This document shows, piece by piece, positions 17,801-25,889 of a stretch of DNA of 64,000 bases. Below the pieces are notes generated by a model. The model made no database searches and was not told where the DNA came from. It was given only the letters and a program-made list of their open reading frames with translations. Source of the DNA: a virus. The first letter of the stretch is position 1. Every line of letters begins with the position of its first letter. Location of the stretch: IMG/VR virus record IMGVR_UViG_3300025383_000001, positions 1 to 64,000 of that record; one strand, 5' to 3'. Made by a program: the position numbers and the translations under genes.

Positions 17801-18118
17801 TTTTTGGGTTTCGGCAGCCTCTGCCATTTGTTTACGTGCGTATTCATCAGCACCTACGGCGCTAGCAGCCATTGCTGGCAACACGTCAAATAAAGCCGAA
17901 CCCGTCTGTTTAGCGCCACGTACAATACCACGCCCAAGCATATCCACCAACCCAGTAGGCTTGCTTCCTTCTTCTGAGTTAGCAACGTATCTACCTAGCT
18001 CATCAGGCTGTGGTTTGCCTTTTTGCGACTCTAAATGGTTTAGAATCTTTTCTTTGGCGACAGCATGATCTTCATCAGCAATATCGTAGTGCTGGCCTTG
18101 GTATTCATAAATAGGCAT
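11894..18118 (-). CDS. giant internal virion / ejection (polyvalent-type) protein with metallopeptidase motif
   Basis: A 2074-residue protein and the last gene of the late region. The N terminus (PIYEYQGQHYDIAD...) is followed by Gly/Ala-rich hydrophobic segments (about residues 120-320) with EEAPTEAAQEA. Next come Thr/Glu-rich linkers and coiled coils (to about 750). HELTHSATH then gives His935, Glu936 and His939, a zincin motif, with NLHEFVAEAF downstream supplying a possible third ligand. The C-terminal third has more hydrophobic segments and long helices. The size, last-gene position and membrane-active segments resemble T7/P22-type ejected proteins and large polyvalent proteins. Peptidoglycan or host-protein cleavage during entry is inference. 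Confidence 0.75.
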   Translation of the reverse strand: MPIYEYQGQHYDIADEDHAVAKEKILNHLESQKGKPQPDELGRYVANSEEGSKPTGLVDMLGRGIVRGAKQTGSALFDVLPAMAASAVGADEYARKQMAEAAETQKEIEQKYGARYKSLSDVKGVGDYVPFALETVAEQVPNMLTALVPGVGGGALAARGVAGMAAKEAAKRVAIGQGVGTYLGSYALNAPEIFQNIYEETGGQLEPGAAILAGSVSAALDSVLPATLLSKLTPGSKAGIVEKLLEKSGMKPGIARAAIGTAITGAAEEAPTEAAQEAISIFAEKFVQDHPEAWGSKEFNRIVESGVRGAVGGGGFGGITGGTQGYLEKRAERKGEQQLDKDRAEVFKQDFAEKTGREATEEEVNSFVTAAKNISKETEGEDTGTDTGAGEPGVSVSGEERTTATGPDTTDLGGVERTESTTGGTEVRDEVQPSALDQKSYDELLEIKNNYAVEQQSMLYKNGNLPRTGTKRREEYDALQTRINDIDGRLEKLAPKQEGAPNVLELIETKNKLLSKYDELQKIYEELNTKYYDLEYKPDYADERVAVKERLEEVIKEQNLILDQVENLKGNKEETTTAETTAEETKPSALTPWLTGYPKDEQRYGTYKDHPLIQKAEEYIQKLSDKLGEFGVSFTDVNRTSPKELQDIKDKMSQIAGSTTLTMKKLEAIDKKYKRANPAQQQEIANLLEKDFAEVDTLLSAPKVEAAAPTKEKKKRKSKVEIDELLDNLEDHPERLDIDDLDNLFADPVVTKAENTSPKADQVPLNDPLFKTAHPSVTIAIGQNDINGVLKALKNTGGKFISALAERLSELGLTTRLGWDDVQYDLAMAGLKGVEGQKNRIIKWVQQIYPEVYRNKFDESKMRMPVTELLQAFKDLKEGKLSIPPGMFQEDLKDVIEIYEKTYKTLNSPGTYFTRFNAIGLSLTTGGNSNYVITHELTHSATHWAIDNPGKLNKEQQIALGKLEGLYEFAKKHTKNPKAYGYNNLHEFVAEAFSRPEFQKELREMKASMETNMSAWSKFIQLVAKLIGIDNVLFHTLANADVLFSARSNSEVTNGKDLLWSPSRYDVRDGKFTLNPGERTKWISNLIKNRTKWQDLDKTNVKKFFGSLNNQYRKYLLGALSVDQLADIYGDNMPQLKLYVKEVDAMIATRNAILKEGDPIITKWSNLINNNPEKSKQLGKTMIEATLKKVDPDPKSIGYDPKVMLKEPELKAAWQELTNGKDGGVAVEIYRQVREFYERRMNEYVQVQLQRIEENGKVKGLSDEEIAKKKLDFKKATEEKIIRPYFPIKRFGEYFLMVGQGQKKIFMQFEDAFARDAELEKQKKKLVDMGMTPQDADKQLWPGQGFNEVLNQKLNDVSQLNKIYEMIDETTAGVMTSSATDPSVAANQLAALQNELKDQFGQYYLELLPSESIKKMFLHRENVAGPSQDMLRAFGLSRERIAYQRARFQHMPALFNIIEASKMRLKTMPTPEEKAVYGDVSNELAKQFKDGVLEPPKQNKLTTYLTHFGFLNFLTSPASAVVNMMAVPGLYIPVAGSRYGGVKKVGRVVTKYMRMLGGTGYVNGDTGRYEFLSLARANLQGQTSFVNKEGKTISLPKGMSLADVYAAGVNRNVIDTTLTHDAVSIGEHPSADYTGRWQKFMYYASLPFHAAEKFNREVSYMTSFELAYEKHSKNKTPQKAYEAALDEARDLTQETMFNYNTTNKPRYFRGNLASILLQFKMYPQNLSMLMFRTFYKAIGQNSAVELRILEQELADDKTPEPVVKEIMDAKRAELAEMKKQARDAFLGMMGMSFLTAGLTGMPLWFIFSGLASAFNAVFGDDDEFDPENWFKNWANRTFGGFVGDSISRGLLSQATGLNFADRMNTNLPDLWFPDVRKGSDETDYVKNMFINALGPSAGAILVNYPEALKRYNEGYTERAMEAMMPAAIKNVLVGARYMAEGEATSIKGNLVQDVNPGEALAQMLGFSPESVAQAQKAAIEMKNVNETIMKKHTNLLNAFFIALDGGDEVMLDKVLEKITKYNEQVPELPINPDTLLKSVTKRYKDRALADITGGMGVNKKLMPRLEGMLDYSKD

Positions 18119-18126
18119 TCTATATC

Positions 18127-20811
18127 CTAGTTAATTTTTATTGGATTGCTAGCTGTCCCCAATTGACCTTGTGTTTGGGCTTGCTGCGTACCTCCTGACA
18201 TTCTATTATAAATGCCAGTGAACAAGTCATTTTCCATTTTTTGTTTAGCAGCAATAGCTTCTTTATCGCCTTTAGCCGCTTTTTTAGCTAAGTCACGATA
18301 TGTTGGATCTAATTGTAACGCACCAATACGTTTGCCATATTCCGTCTCAGCAGCTTGACGAATTCTAGCGGCCGAAGTTTCATCGCTCATACTTGTAGCT
18401 TGAGTATATGCTTGCAACACTTCTGTTGTAGTTGGCTCTCTACCTAGTTTCTGAGCAAGGTCGGCTTTAATGCCAGCCAACTGCTGTGCCTTAAGTGCGT
18501 TGGCGCTATGCGCTGCAGAAGCTCCGATTTGTGCTCCAGCAATATGTGCATTAGCTTGAGTAATAGCGTTATCACGAGAAACAACGTGCCCTTCATGTTC
18601 GTTGTAAAGCTTCTCGGCAGCATCCATATCTCCAATAGCTTCTTTACGTCTTGCTTCTTCAAGCGTAGTTTGAGCTTTCATGTTTTCAACTTCAGCAACA
18701 CGTTGGGCTTTACGTGCCTCAGCTTCACCCGCAGCAAATTTACCTAATGACTTAAGTCCAGCAACACCGGCTCCACCAGGAGAAGGCGTTGTACCAAAGT
18801 CAGCAAACGCCTGTGCCATACGTAAATAACGATCACGTGTAGATTCATTAGCTGCATTAGCTTGTTGTTGCTCAAGAACATTCATAAGCGCTTTGTATTT
18901 TTCTCCGCCGCCTTGTTCAATACCTAGTTCTTTTGCCATTGCTTGACGCTGTTTTAGCATATCCATTGGATTGCCTAAATTCATATTAGAACTAAACTGA
19001 GGCGCTGCTGGGCCTCCAGTAGGAGCAGCCGGAGCAGCAGGGGCAGCAGCAGCAGTGGGTGGAGCGGCAACAGGTTTTTCAGCTACAGGAGCTTCGTCTG
19101 TTTCTTTTTTAGCTGTTTCTTTTTTGATCGGGACACCACGGTCGCTATATCCTTCTGGTGGTGTATATTGAATGCCATGCCGTTTTAATCGATCAGCTTT
19201 TTGCCATTCTGTTTCTGTACCTAACATACCTAATACGTCACCAAGATTAGAAACTGTAAAACCATAGCCTGGGCCAGAATTTTGCCCGACAGTTTCTTCT
19301 GGTGTTGGCACAAGGCCTTCGTTAGCAAAAGCAATAATCCCGCCACCAGCAAGACGTTGAGTATCAAATGCTGGGCCACCAGCAGCACCGAGGCCAGACA
19401 TACGGGCTTGTTGGATTGCTTCTGGGTTGGGTTGTGGTTGTGGGATTGCACCGGCTTGGGCAATAGCTGCTCCAGCACCAGGAAGTTGACGTAGTCGGTT
19501 TTGATCTTCTTGTACGCCTTGGAAAAGAATACGTTCACTAGGTGTTACCTGTGGGTCATTAATGCGATTTTGTAATTGTGCAGCACTTAAACCACGTGAA
19601 TAATCTTCTAGTTGCGGGTCGTTAATAACGGCACCATATTTATATCCGGGCACTTTACCGCCCTTTTTCATGCCGATTATGCCACCTTGTGCCTTACCAA
19701 AAGCAGCACCTAATGCAGCAGCAGTTCCACCAAGACCAATAGCTTGCTGTGTACCTGTCGGCTGCGCTTGGTATATAGAAGTAGTCTGTGCCTGCAACGG
19801 TAACCCACGAAGCATATTAGACATTGTGCCAAGTTGTAGCAACGGATACTGCTGAGCAGTAGCATAATTTTGTATTGCTTGGTTAATAATTTGTTGTTGG
19901 TTTTGTTGCTGCTGACCGCCAAATTGGTTTTGACCTTGCAATATGCCCATCTGTTGGCCATACTGTGTTTGTCCTAATTGGCCTAAAGCATTAGCAGCAT
20001 TTACTGCTTGACCATAACCTTGCAATCCAGTTTGATATCCTTGCAAACCTAAGTTAGCACCAAACTGTTGTGCTTGTTGCGCCTGATTAAATGCTTGATT
20101 GTATCCTTGGCCGATCGCCTGTTGACGAGCTAAATCAAAGTTTTGAGCGTTTAACCCTTGGGCCAATGTCTCACGATTACCACCAAATGCACCTTTACCT
20201 GCCGCACCAGCAGCAATGTTTTGGCCTTGTATTGCTTGTTGTTGGTTTAAAAGATTAAGCTGTGGGGCAAGCGATTGCTGAATATATGGATTCATGTAGG
20301 CTTGGATCGAATTAGGATCTGTTGCCATGTTTGCATAATTTTGTCCGGCGCCAGCAGCTTGACCAGCTAAACCTAAAGAACCTAAACCACCCATACCGGC
20401 CATACCAGAAGCTTGGCCAAGTTGTGGGGCAACTTGCATATTAGCCATTCCTTGGAACGACTGTTGTTGCATTGGGGAAAACCCTGCTACGTAATTAGAT
20501 GGGTCATTGCTATATGGGGTATATGGCTTAAAGCCAGTAATTTCTGTAGAGCCCTGTGTACCTGTACCAGGAACTAATGCGCCACTTGAATCATATTGTG
20601 CTGGAACACCAGGAGTTGTTTGGGTGTTAAATAATTGTGCCTGAGTAGCGTTAAGCATATTGCTAACGTATGGCTGAGCATATTCTGGAATATTAGTATT
20701 AGATACAGTTGTTTGAGTGGGGCTTGGGCTGCCACCACCACCTCCACCACCGGAGTCTCTAAGGACGCCACCGTCGGCATACTGGAATCGTTTATATCTT
20801 AAAATGCTCAT
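18127..20811 (-). CDS. large Gln/Ala-rich internal virion protein
   Basis: An 894-residue protein. It opens SILRYKRFQYADGGVLRDS with a Gly run. The first 400 residues are rich in Gln, Gly, Ala and Asn (repeats such as QQAIQGQ and GLQGYQTGLQGYGQ). A Pro/Ala-rich linker follows (about 560-610) and then coiled coil. Segments such as GGIIGMKKGGKVPGYKYG and LAGGGIIAFANEG recur in virion proteins of this phage type. It lies between the GNAT-like gene and the giant ejection protein. An ejection or internal core role is inferred. Confidence 0.7.
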   Translation of the reverse strand: MSILRYKRFQYADGGVLRDSGGGGGGGSPSPTQTTVSNTNIPEYAQPYVSNMLNATQAQLFNTQTTPGVPAQYDSSGALVPGTGTQGSTEITGFKPYTPYSNDPSNYVAGFSPMQQQSFQGMANMQVAPQLGQASGMAGMGGLGSLGLAGQAAGAGQNYANMATDPNSIQAYMNPYIQQSLAPQLNLLNQQQAIQGQNIAAGAAGKGAFGGNRETLAQGLNAQNFDLARQQAIGQGYNQAFNQAQQAQQFGANLGLQGYQTGLQGYGQAVNAANALGQLGQTQYGQQMGILQGQNQFGGQQQQNQQQIINQAIQNYATAQQYPLLQLGTMSNMLRGLPLQAQTTSIYQAQPTGTQQAIGLGGTAAALGAAFGKAQGGIIGMKKGGKVPGYKYGAVINDPQLEDYSRGLSAAQLQNRINDPQVTPSERILFQGVQEDQNRLRQLPGAGAAIAQAGAIPQPQPNPEAIQQARMSGLGAAGGPAFDTQRLAGGGIIAFANEGLVPTPEETVGQNSGPGYGFTVSNLGDVLGMLGTETEWQKADRLKRHGIQYTPPEGYSDRGVPIKKETAKKETDEAPVAEKPVAAPPTAAAAPAAPAAPTGGPAAPQFSSNMNLGNPMDMLKQRQAMAKELGIEQGGGEKYKALMNVLEQQQANAANESTRDRYLRMAQAFADFGTTPSPGGAGVAGLKSLGKFAAGEAEARKAQRVAEVENMKAQTTLEEARRKEAIGDMDAAEKLYNEHEGHVVSRDNAITQANAHIAGAQIGASAAHSANALKAQQLAGIKADLAQKLGREPTTTEVLQAYTQATSMSDETSAARIRQAAETEYGKRIGALQLDPTYRDLAKKAAKGDKEAIAAKQKMENDLFTGIYNRMSGGTQQAQTQGQLGTASNPIKIN

Positions 20812-20814
20812 AGC

Positions 20815-21249
20815 TTAATCCTTAAAAAACTTCTGGTACGTTATGCTTTGCACTTCATACCCGTAGCCCTTCATGTGTTTTCCCCAGCCGGGGCGACCAA
20901 TAAATTCAATACCACTGCAACCTGTATCTTTAGCAAATTTCTCTGCTAATTCTTGCATCTTGTCTTCCACGTATTGCATGTGGTTTTTCTCCATAGCACA
21001 ATACTGCACCCGCAACATTTTACACTGTGGGTACTGTTTAACTTCTGTAATTAAATGCCCATACAGCTTCTTTTCTTCTGTACAAAATACCACCCAAAGC
21101 TGCATTTGTCCATTAAGTACAAAGCGTAATATGTCATCAACTTTAGAGCGTCCTCTAGACCAAAGTTCAGATTCTGCCAAGTACGGCAGCAATCCTGGAA
21201 TGGTTTCAGATAAATGGCCGGGAGGAACAAGGCTTATCTCCAAATTCAT
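20815..21249 (-). CDS. GNAT-like virion-region protein (T7 gp13-like)
   Basis: A 144-residue protein. It has the size and secondary-structure pattern of a GNAT fold: an N-terminal ETIPGLLPYLAES, beta strands QLWVVFCTEEKKLYGHLITEV and KMLRVQYCAM, and a final GIEFIGRPGWGKHMKGYGYE. Podoviruses such as T7 place a small acetyltransferase-like internal virion protein (gp13) at this point, before the large core proteins. The canonical acetyl-CoA loop Q/RxxGxG/A is not clear, so enzymatic activity is doubtful. Confidence 0.6.
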   Translation of the reverse strand: MNLEISLVPPGHLSETIPGLLPYLAESELWSRGRSKVDDILRFVLNGQMQLWVVFCTEEKKLYGHLITEVKQYPQCKMLRVQYCAMEKNHMQYVEDKMQELAEKFAKDTGCSGIEFIGRPGWGKHMKGYGYEVQSITYQKFFKD

Positions 21250-22781
21250 TTTGGTAGGTATTTATCCACTTTTACTGCAGGAGCTTGTTTCTTACGCCCT
21301 GTTCTTGCTTGACGAATCTTATCCATCATTGCATATAGCCGTTTTGCACCAGCATCAGTAGAGCCATTCCCAAGATGAGACACAACATCCGCAGGCACAA
21401 CAAACTCGCCGTCAGCCAATCTGGCAGGTTGCTTTCCACCAATATTAGCAGGGATGCTATCAGACATACCATCGCCAGGACCTTTAAGTAAATGAGGGTT
21501 TCCACCAGCAGCATATCCTCCTAAACCAACTACGTTACCACCGCCAGCAAACTGCTGCATCGGTTCACCAGTATAAGCGTTTGTTTTTGGGTCATAATCG
21601 GAATTAACTATTGACGCACTTGTAGGCAATTGGGTCGGTGTAGCAAACTGAGTATGCTCTTGTAGGCCTTGTGGGTAGTAGTTATTTACCCCGTTGTTAG
21701 CATTTTGCTGACTCATCTGCTCAACAGCACCGCCGATTGCATAATCTTGTGTATCTGCATCTTCGTTATTTATTTGCCCCAAATTAACTACAGGCTTTAA
21801 TCCTTTACTTACGGCATTTTTACCCATACCGGCAGCTTTAGCTTTTTGTCCAAGCCTGTATAGCGCAGCACTATATGCGTCTAAGTTTTTAGTATTAGGG
21901 TCTGTATCTTGTGAAACGCTTAAGCTTGGCTGTGCCGTAGAAATAATTGGCCGTTGGCTAGCATAATTTTCTAGTATGTTTGTAGCATTAACTACACTAC
22001 CATAGTCTGAATCGCCGCTGTAAGAAGGTACAGAACCACCAGCAGCCATGCCAACACGGTAGTCAGTGTATTGTGGTTTGTAGTATGGATTTGGTTGAGC
22101 TGGCGCATAACCTTGGAAGTTTTTAGAAAGAGGCGTAAACCCAAATGGGTTTGTATTCCCTGTAGCTGCTGTTGGAATAGTCGACTTAGAAGACATAGAG
22201 TCGGTCAATACGGGAGCAAAAGCCATCATAGCTGCGCCAGGATGACTTCCAAAAGTAGACATAGCTGTAGGGCCTGTTAGTCCAGTTAATGCATTAGCAC
22301 CACGTGATGCTGGTGGAGGGGTATTAAGAACCGCTTTTCCTGTAGTATCTTCTGAACCCCAATTAGCTGGATTAGCTTCACTTTCTGCGGTAACATCGCC
22401 TGCCGGAGCCAAAGAAGCCCCTGCACCTGCAAATGCGTTAGTCAGGTCAGCACCACCATAAGCCCCCATACCAGCCATAAGACCTTTAGTAAGTGAACCT
22501 GTCATAGCATAGTCGGCCCCGCCAACAAGCATACCTGATAGCAAAGGTGTCATTGCCCCATCAGTTAAAACATCCAAACCAATACCGGCAACGGCTGGTA
22601 AAATAGAACTTAAGAATCCTGCTTCTGGAAGGCCTGTTTCTGGGTTAGTGGTAAGACTACCACCATGCTTTGCAGCCAAGCCTTTAAGCGCCTCGACCTC
22701 ATTTGGAGACATATGGACGAGCTCAGTGTCTGTCCCACGACCTTTGGATTTTAAATAGTGCGCTGTTTTGTGTAGTCCCAT
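21246..22781 (-). CDS. internal virion / structural protein with glycine-zipper region
   Basis: A 511-residue protein. It begins MGLHKTAHYLKSKGRGTDTE and has a hydrophobic Gly/Ala-rich segment at about residues 60-130 (LPAVAGIGLDVLTDG, LLVGGADYAMTGSLTKGLMAG), consistent with a membrane-inserting ejection protein. The C terminus has the pattern GPGDGMSDSIPANIGGKQPA then LADGEFVVPADVVSHLG, which I recognise from phage structural proteins but cannot name. Its stop overlaps the start of the GNAT-like gene. An ejection role is inferred. Confidence 0.65.
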   Translation of the reverse strand: MGLHKTAHYLKSKGRGTDTELVHMSPNEVEALKGLAAKHGGSLTTNPETGLPEAGFLSSILPAVAGIGLDVLTDGAMTPLLSGMLVGGADYAMTGSLTKGLMAGMGAYGGADLTNAFAGAGASLAPAGDVTAESEANPANWGSEDTTGKAVLNTPPPASRGANALTGLTGPTAMSTFGSHPGAAMMAFAPVLTDSMSSKSTIPTAATGNTNPFGFTPLSKNFQGYAPAQPNPYYKPQYTDYRVGMAAGGSVPSYSGDSDYGSVVNATNILENYASQRPIISTAQPSLSVSQDTDPNTKNLDAYSAALYRLGQKAKAAGMGKNAVSKGLKPVVNLGQINNEDADTQDYAIGGAVEQMSQQNANNGVNNYYPQGLQEHTQFATPTQLPTSASIVNSDYDPKTNAYTGEPMQQFAGGGNVVGLGGYAAGGNPHLLKGPGDGMSDSIPANIGGKQPARLADGEFVVPADVVSHLGNGSTDAGAKRLYAMMDKIRQARTGRKKQAPAVKVDKYLPK

Positions 22782-22812
22782 AAGGCCTCACCCAGTAAAT
22801 AATTGCAGTTTA

Positions 22813-23136
22813 TCACGATACCTTGACCTTTAAAACATTTGCGTTAGCGGTATCTACGTATACGTCACCTACTCTTAGGTTAGATAAATCCACCTGTGTG
22901 GGTAGGCTTAGGATTCTAGTGCCACCAGAAGCATTGGCTTGGCTAAAATTAAGGGCAGAAACTATCCTAGTTACCCCGTTTATGGTGTTTCTTTGGGTAG
23001 ACATTGCCGATGGCCCAGCGTTATCTAGCTGGGAAAAGTACAGACGTAGGACGTTATTAAGTTGATCCTGATATTGCTGACTATAGTCTACGGGGGCAAT
23101 AGGTAGGTTGGGGGAGGTTGTGGTTCCTGTGCTCAT
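22813..23136 (-). CDS. small virion-region protein
   Basis: A 107-residue protein of unknown function. Thr/Pro-rich at the start, then PVDYSQQYQDQLNNVLRLYF as a helix, and a beta-rich end (LSNLRVGDVYVDTANANVLK). Its start overlaps the stop of the 718-residue tail protein upstream, so the two are coupled and probably both structural. Encoded proteins of this size and form commonly follow the P22 gp10-like protein in related layouts. Confidence 0.6.
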   Translation of the reverse strand: MSTGTTTSPNLPIAPVDYSQQYQDQLNNVLRLYFSQLDNAGPSAMSTQRNTINGVTRIVSALNFSQANASGGTRILSLPTQVDLSNLRVGDVYVDTANANVLKVKVS

Positions 23137-25289
23137 CGTCTGCCATCATTCTTAATATCAATACGTGGGGTACCTAGCTGCCAAGCAACCCCTAAATCGC
23201 TAGAACTAATCCTAAACGCCATCTGCCTACCACGCAATCTTGTATAAACTATACCTGTAAACTGCTGCACCGTATATTCTGGCACGTTGGTATAGTTTTG
23301 TGAACTTGTTACAACCGGCATGTCTGCTGAGCCATAGTCGGTACCAGAGTTATATCTTGGGTAAATTGCCAGCGTTACTGCCGGTTGATTAGAGTTAGAG
23401 CCGTTAAAGTTCACGTCTGGCAGCATTCGCCATACAAATCCAAAGTTGTGCCCATCCCCAATGTCAAAGTCAGAAGACTGAACATAAGAAGCAATAGGCA
23501 ATACCGTTAAACCAGATGCATCATCCGTGCCTACTTCATGGTACAAAATCTTACCTAATGGATTTCCAACGGAGTCGGCCCCGGAAATAAAGGCACCCAT
23601 AGGATTTTGACGAATACCAGAATCTAGCCATGCAGTACGGTTAATTGTGCCGTAATACCATACACGGTCAAGGTAATTGTAAATAACATACTTATCTACT
23701 ACGGTAGAGTTTTGAGAGCAATAAAACCACCAGACTTCATTAAAGCCCTCGTTGCCACCGCAAGTTACCTGCCATGCCTGATCTTTATTAATGTCGGCAA
23801 AAATGTATTGACGAAGCGAGCAAGGTAGGGTTTCTACACGACCAGAGTACATGTAAAACTTATCCGTACCCATCCAGTAGGTAACGTTATTAATTGTAAT
23901 AGCAGAGTCAGGAGACATGATGGAAATGTTGTCCATCAAAATCTGGAAGCCCCAAACATAGGGAGGCCCTAAATATTGTTGCGAATAAATTGCTGAATCA
24001 GTCCAAACCAAAATCTCTTGGCGGGTTGCACGAGCAGCCACAATATAAGAACCGTTTGATAAACGCTGTTCACCTGATTGGTTTGTATATGCTGGAACCC
24101 AGTCATATGGGTTTTCTTGGTCTGACCAACGTATAAGCATGGGGTCAAAAACAGTGTTTGAATTTGTAGGGTCATAGCTATTTGCGCCATAAGCAATAAC
24201 AAAGCGCTGAATAGCGGAAGAAATAACTTGATTGGTTGTTTTAGGAACCCATACACCAGAACCAGAAGAAGCTACGTTAGCTAAGTCAGATAGGTATGCT
24301 GCACGATTGCCTACACCATTTGCTGCAACCCAATAAAAAATAGGGCCACCACGAGGCGCAATAACTAAATCTTGTCCGTAGTTATCGTTAGACCATAGAC
24401 GTAATTGCTGTCCAACACCCGTGCCCGTATTGTATGCAGAACCCCAACCACCACGAGACCAAGGACCTGCACCCCAACCATTACCTACAGAGTAAACAGA
24501 AAGGCCAACTGGGTATTCATAAGCAACCGTAATTGAAGCTGCATTTGTGGTTTGTGAGGTTGTAAACGTAATATTGGCAAGATTATTATCTGGTGTAGTA
24601 GCCAATACATAGTCATTTCCAGGAGTATATTTAAAAATCTGATGTTCGCCGTTGATGGTTGTATTAGCAATGCCTCCTACAGATGCAGCAGAACAGTTAG
24701 AAAGAATAACAAAGTCTTTGTCATTGGCGTCGTTATTTGTGTCATACCAAGTAAAAAATGCGCTTTGAATGTTGGCACCAGCAGTATGAGACACCGCAGT
24801 TGTGTTATTAAACCCACGGACACAGTTTGTAGCAACGTTGCTACTTAGCGTATTATAAAAAATTTGTTCGCTATCTATCTTAATAATGCCGTTTTGTTCT
24901 GGAAAGTGCAGCGCATTAGTAAAATTAATAGTGGTAGCGTTAGCCGCTATACTGTTAGCTAGCGTAGTAAAACCAGTAGCTAAAGAATTGGCATAAACCG
25001 AAGTGCCGACAATTGGCGTAATGTCGTTATAAACTCCGCCGTTTTCAATATAGTATTTAAGGTTGGTACCAATACCAAGCAAATTTGAGCCACTTAAAGT
25101 AGCCCAATTCCAAAGCGAACGTGCAACCCCTAAAAAGTTAGCAGAGCTTAACTTAATCCAACCACCTAACTTTTCTGGAAAGCCAGAGCGAAAGCGAATC
25201 TTATCGCCGTCGTAGTAACCGCCTTCGTTAGAATAGTTAGTGCCTTCACGGTTTAAACCGGGGCGCAATTGGAGTTTTTGTAATGGCAT
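23133..25289 (-). CDS. large tail tube / DNA-stabilisation-like protein
   Basis: A 718-residue beta-rich protein. It begins PLQKLQLRPGLNREGTNYSN then GGYYDGDKIRFRSGFPEKLG, an opening typical of podovirus tail proteins of the P22 gp10 / T7 gp12 kind. An inserted domain (about residues 110-185) with IIKIDSEQIFYN and TTAVSHTAGA also occurs in the protein at 37015. It lies just after the lysis genes in transcription order. The family assignment is by layout and opening motif, not by search. Confidence 0.65.
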   Translation of the reverse strand: MPLQKLQLRPGLNREGTNYSNEGGYYDGDKIRFRSGFPEKLGGWIKLSSANFLGVARSLWNWATLSGSNLLGIGTNLKYYIENGGVYNDITPIVGTSVYANSLATGFTTLANSIAANATTINFTNALHFPEQNGIIKIDSEQIFYNTLSSNVATNCVRGFNNTTAVSHTAGANIQSAFFTWYDTNNDANDKDFVILSNCSAASVGGIANTTINGEHQIFKYTPGNDYVLATTPDNNLANITFTTSQTTNAASITVAYEYPVGLSVYSVGNGWGAGPWSRGGWGSAYNTGTGVGQQLRLWSNDNYGQDLVIAPRGGPIFYWVAANGVGNRAAYLSDLANVASSGSGVWVPKTTNQVISSAIQRFVIAYGANSYDPTNSNTVFDPMLIRWSDQENPYDWVPAYTNQSGEQRLSNGSYIVAARATRQEILVWTDSAIYSQQYLGPPYVWGFQILMDNISIMSPDSAITINNVTYWMGTDKFYMYSGRVETLPCSLRQYIFADINKDQAWQVTCGGNEGFNEVWWFYCSQNSTVVDKYVIYNYLDRVWYYGTINRTAWLDSGIRQNPMGAFISGADSVGNPLGKILYHEVGTDDASGLTVLPIASYVQSSDFDIGDGHNFGFVWRMLPDVNFNGSNSNQPAVTLAIYPRYNSGTDYGSADMPVVTSSQNYTNVPEYTVQQFTGIVYTRLRGRQMAFRISSSDLGVAWQLGTPRIDIKNDGRR

Positions 25290-25295
25290 ACGGGT

Positions 25296-25889
25296 TTACC
25301 CTAATACGGATAGCGCTTTCGCAATTTTAGCTTTGCGGTCATCTAAGCCAATTAAACCGCCATTAATACGTTTTGTCATTGTCTCAAAATCCCCAGCATC
25401 TGCCAAGTCGTTTAGTCCTTTTTTGTTCCAGAACCACCCCGCAGACAAAGCAGCATAATCAGGCTGAGCCAAAAGACCAGGTTGATTGATAAGGTCAACG
25501 CCAATTGCTTCTCCACAACGCTCATAGTTCTCCTTGCCCGTCAACTGTATCAGGCCTCTTCCGTGGTACTTAGACCCCTCACCGGATTCTTCTGAGCCAT
25601 TACCCATACGGTTTGCATATACTTTGTTAGCTATCTTGACTGGGTCATGCGCATATTTCATAGCAGTCGGCAAGTCTGGGAATCGGCTCGGCCAAACACG
25701 CATTAGTGCTTCTGGGCTGTAATTTAAGTTTTCTTCAAGAATTTTGAAATTATTAGACTCATGAGCACACTGACCAATAAACGCTGCTTGACGTTGGGGG
25801 GTGTTAATATCATATTTAACAAAAACCTGATTAAGGGGTATATCCCACTTAGGGTCGATACCTAGTGCTTGTAATTGAAGTACAGTCAT
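25296..25889 (-). CDS. GH19 chitinase-like endolysin
   Basis: A 197-residue enzyme. RQAAFIGQCAHESNNF holds the catalytic Glu44, and the second acidic region GSEESGEGSKYHGRGLIQLT (residues 98-117) with the Tyr-x-GRG-IQLTG signature matches phage GH19 lysins, which cleave peptidoglycan. It has no signal peptide, so it needs the holin encoded at 26305. The gene follows Rz/Rz1 and its start overlaps the Rz stop by four bases. Confidence 0.9.
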   Translation of the reverse strand: MTVLQLQALGIDPKWDIPLNQVFVKYDINTPQRQAAFIGQCAHESNNFKILEENLNYSPEALMRVWPSRFPDLPTAMKYAHDPVKIANKVYANRMGNGSEESGEGSKYHGRGLIQLTGKENYERCGEAIGVDLINQPGLLAQPDYAALSAGWFWNKKGLNDLADAGDFETMTKRINGGLIGLDDRKAKIAKALSVLG

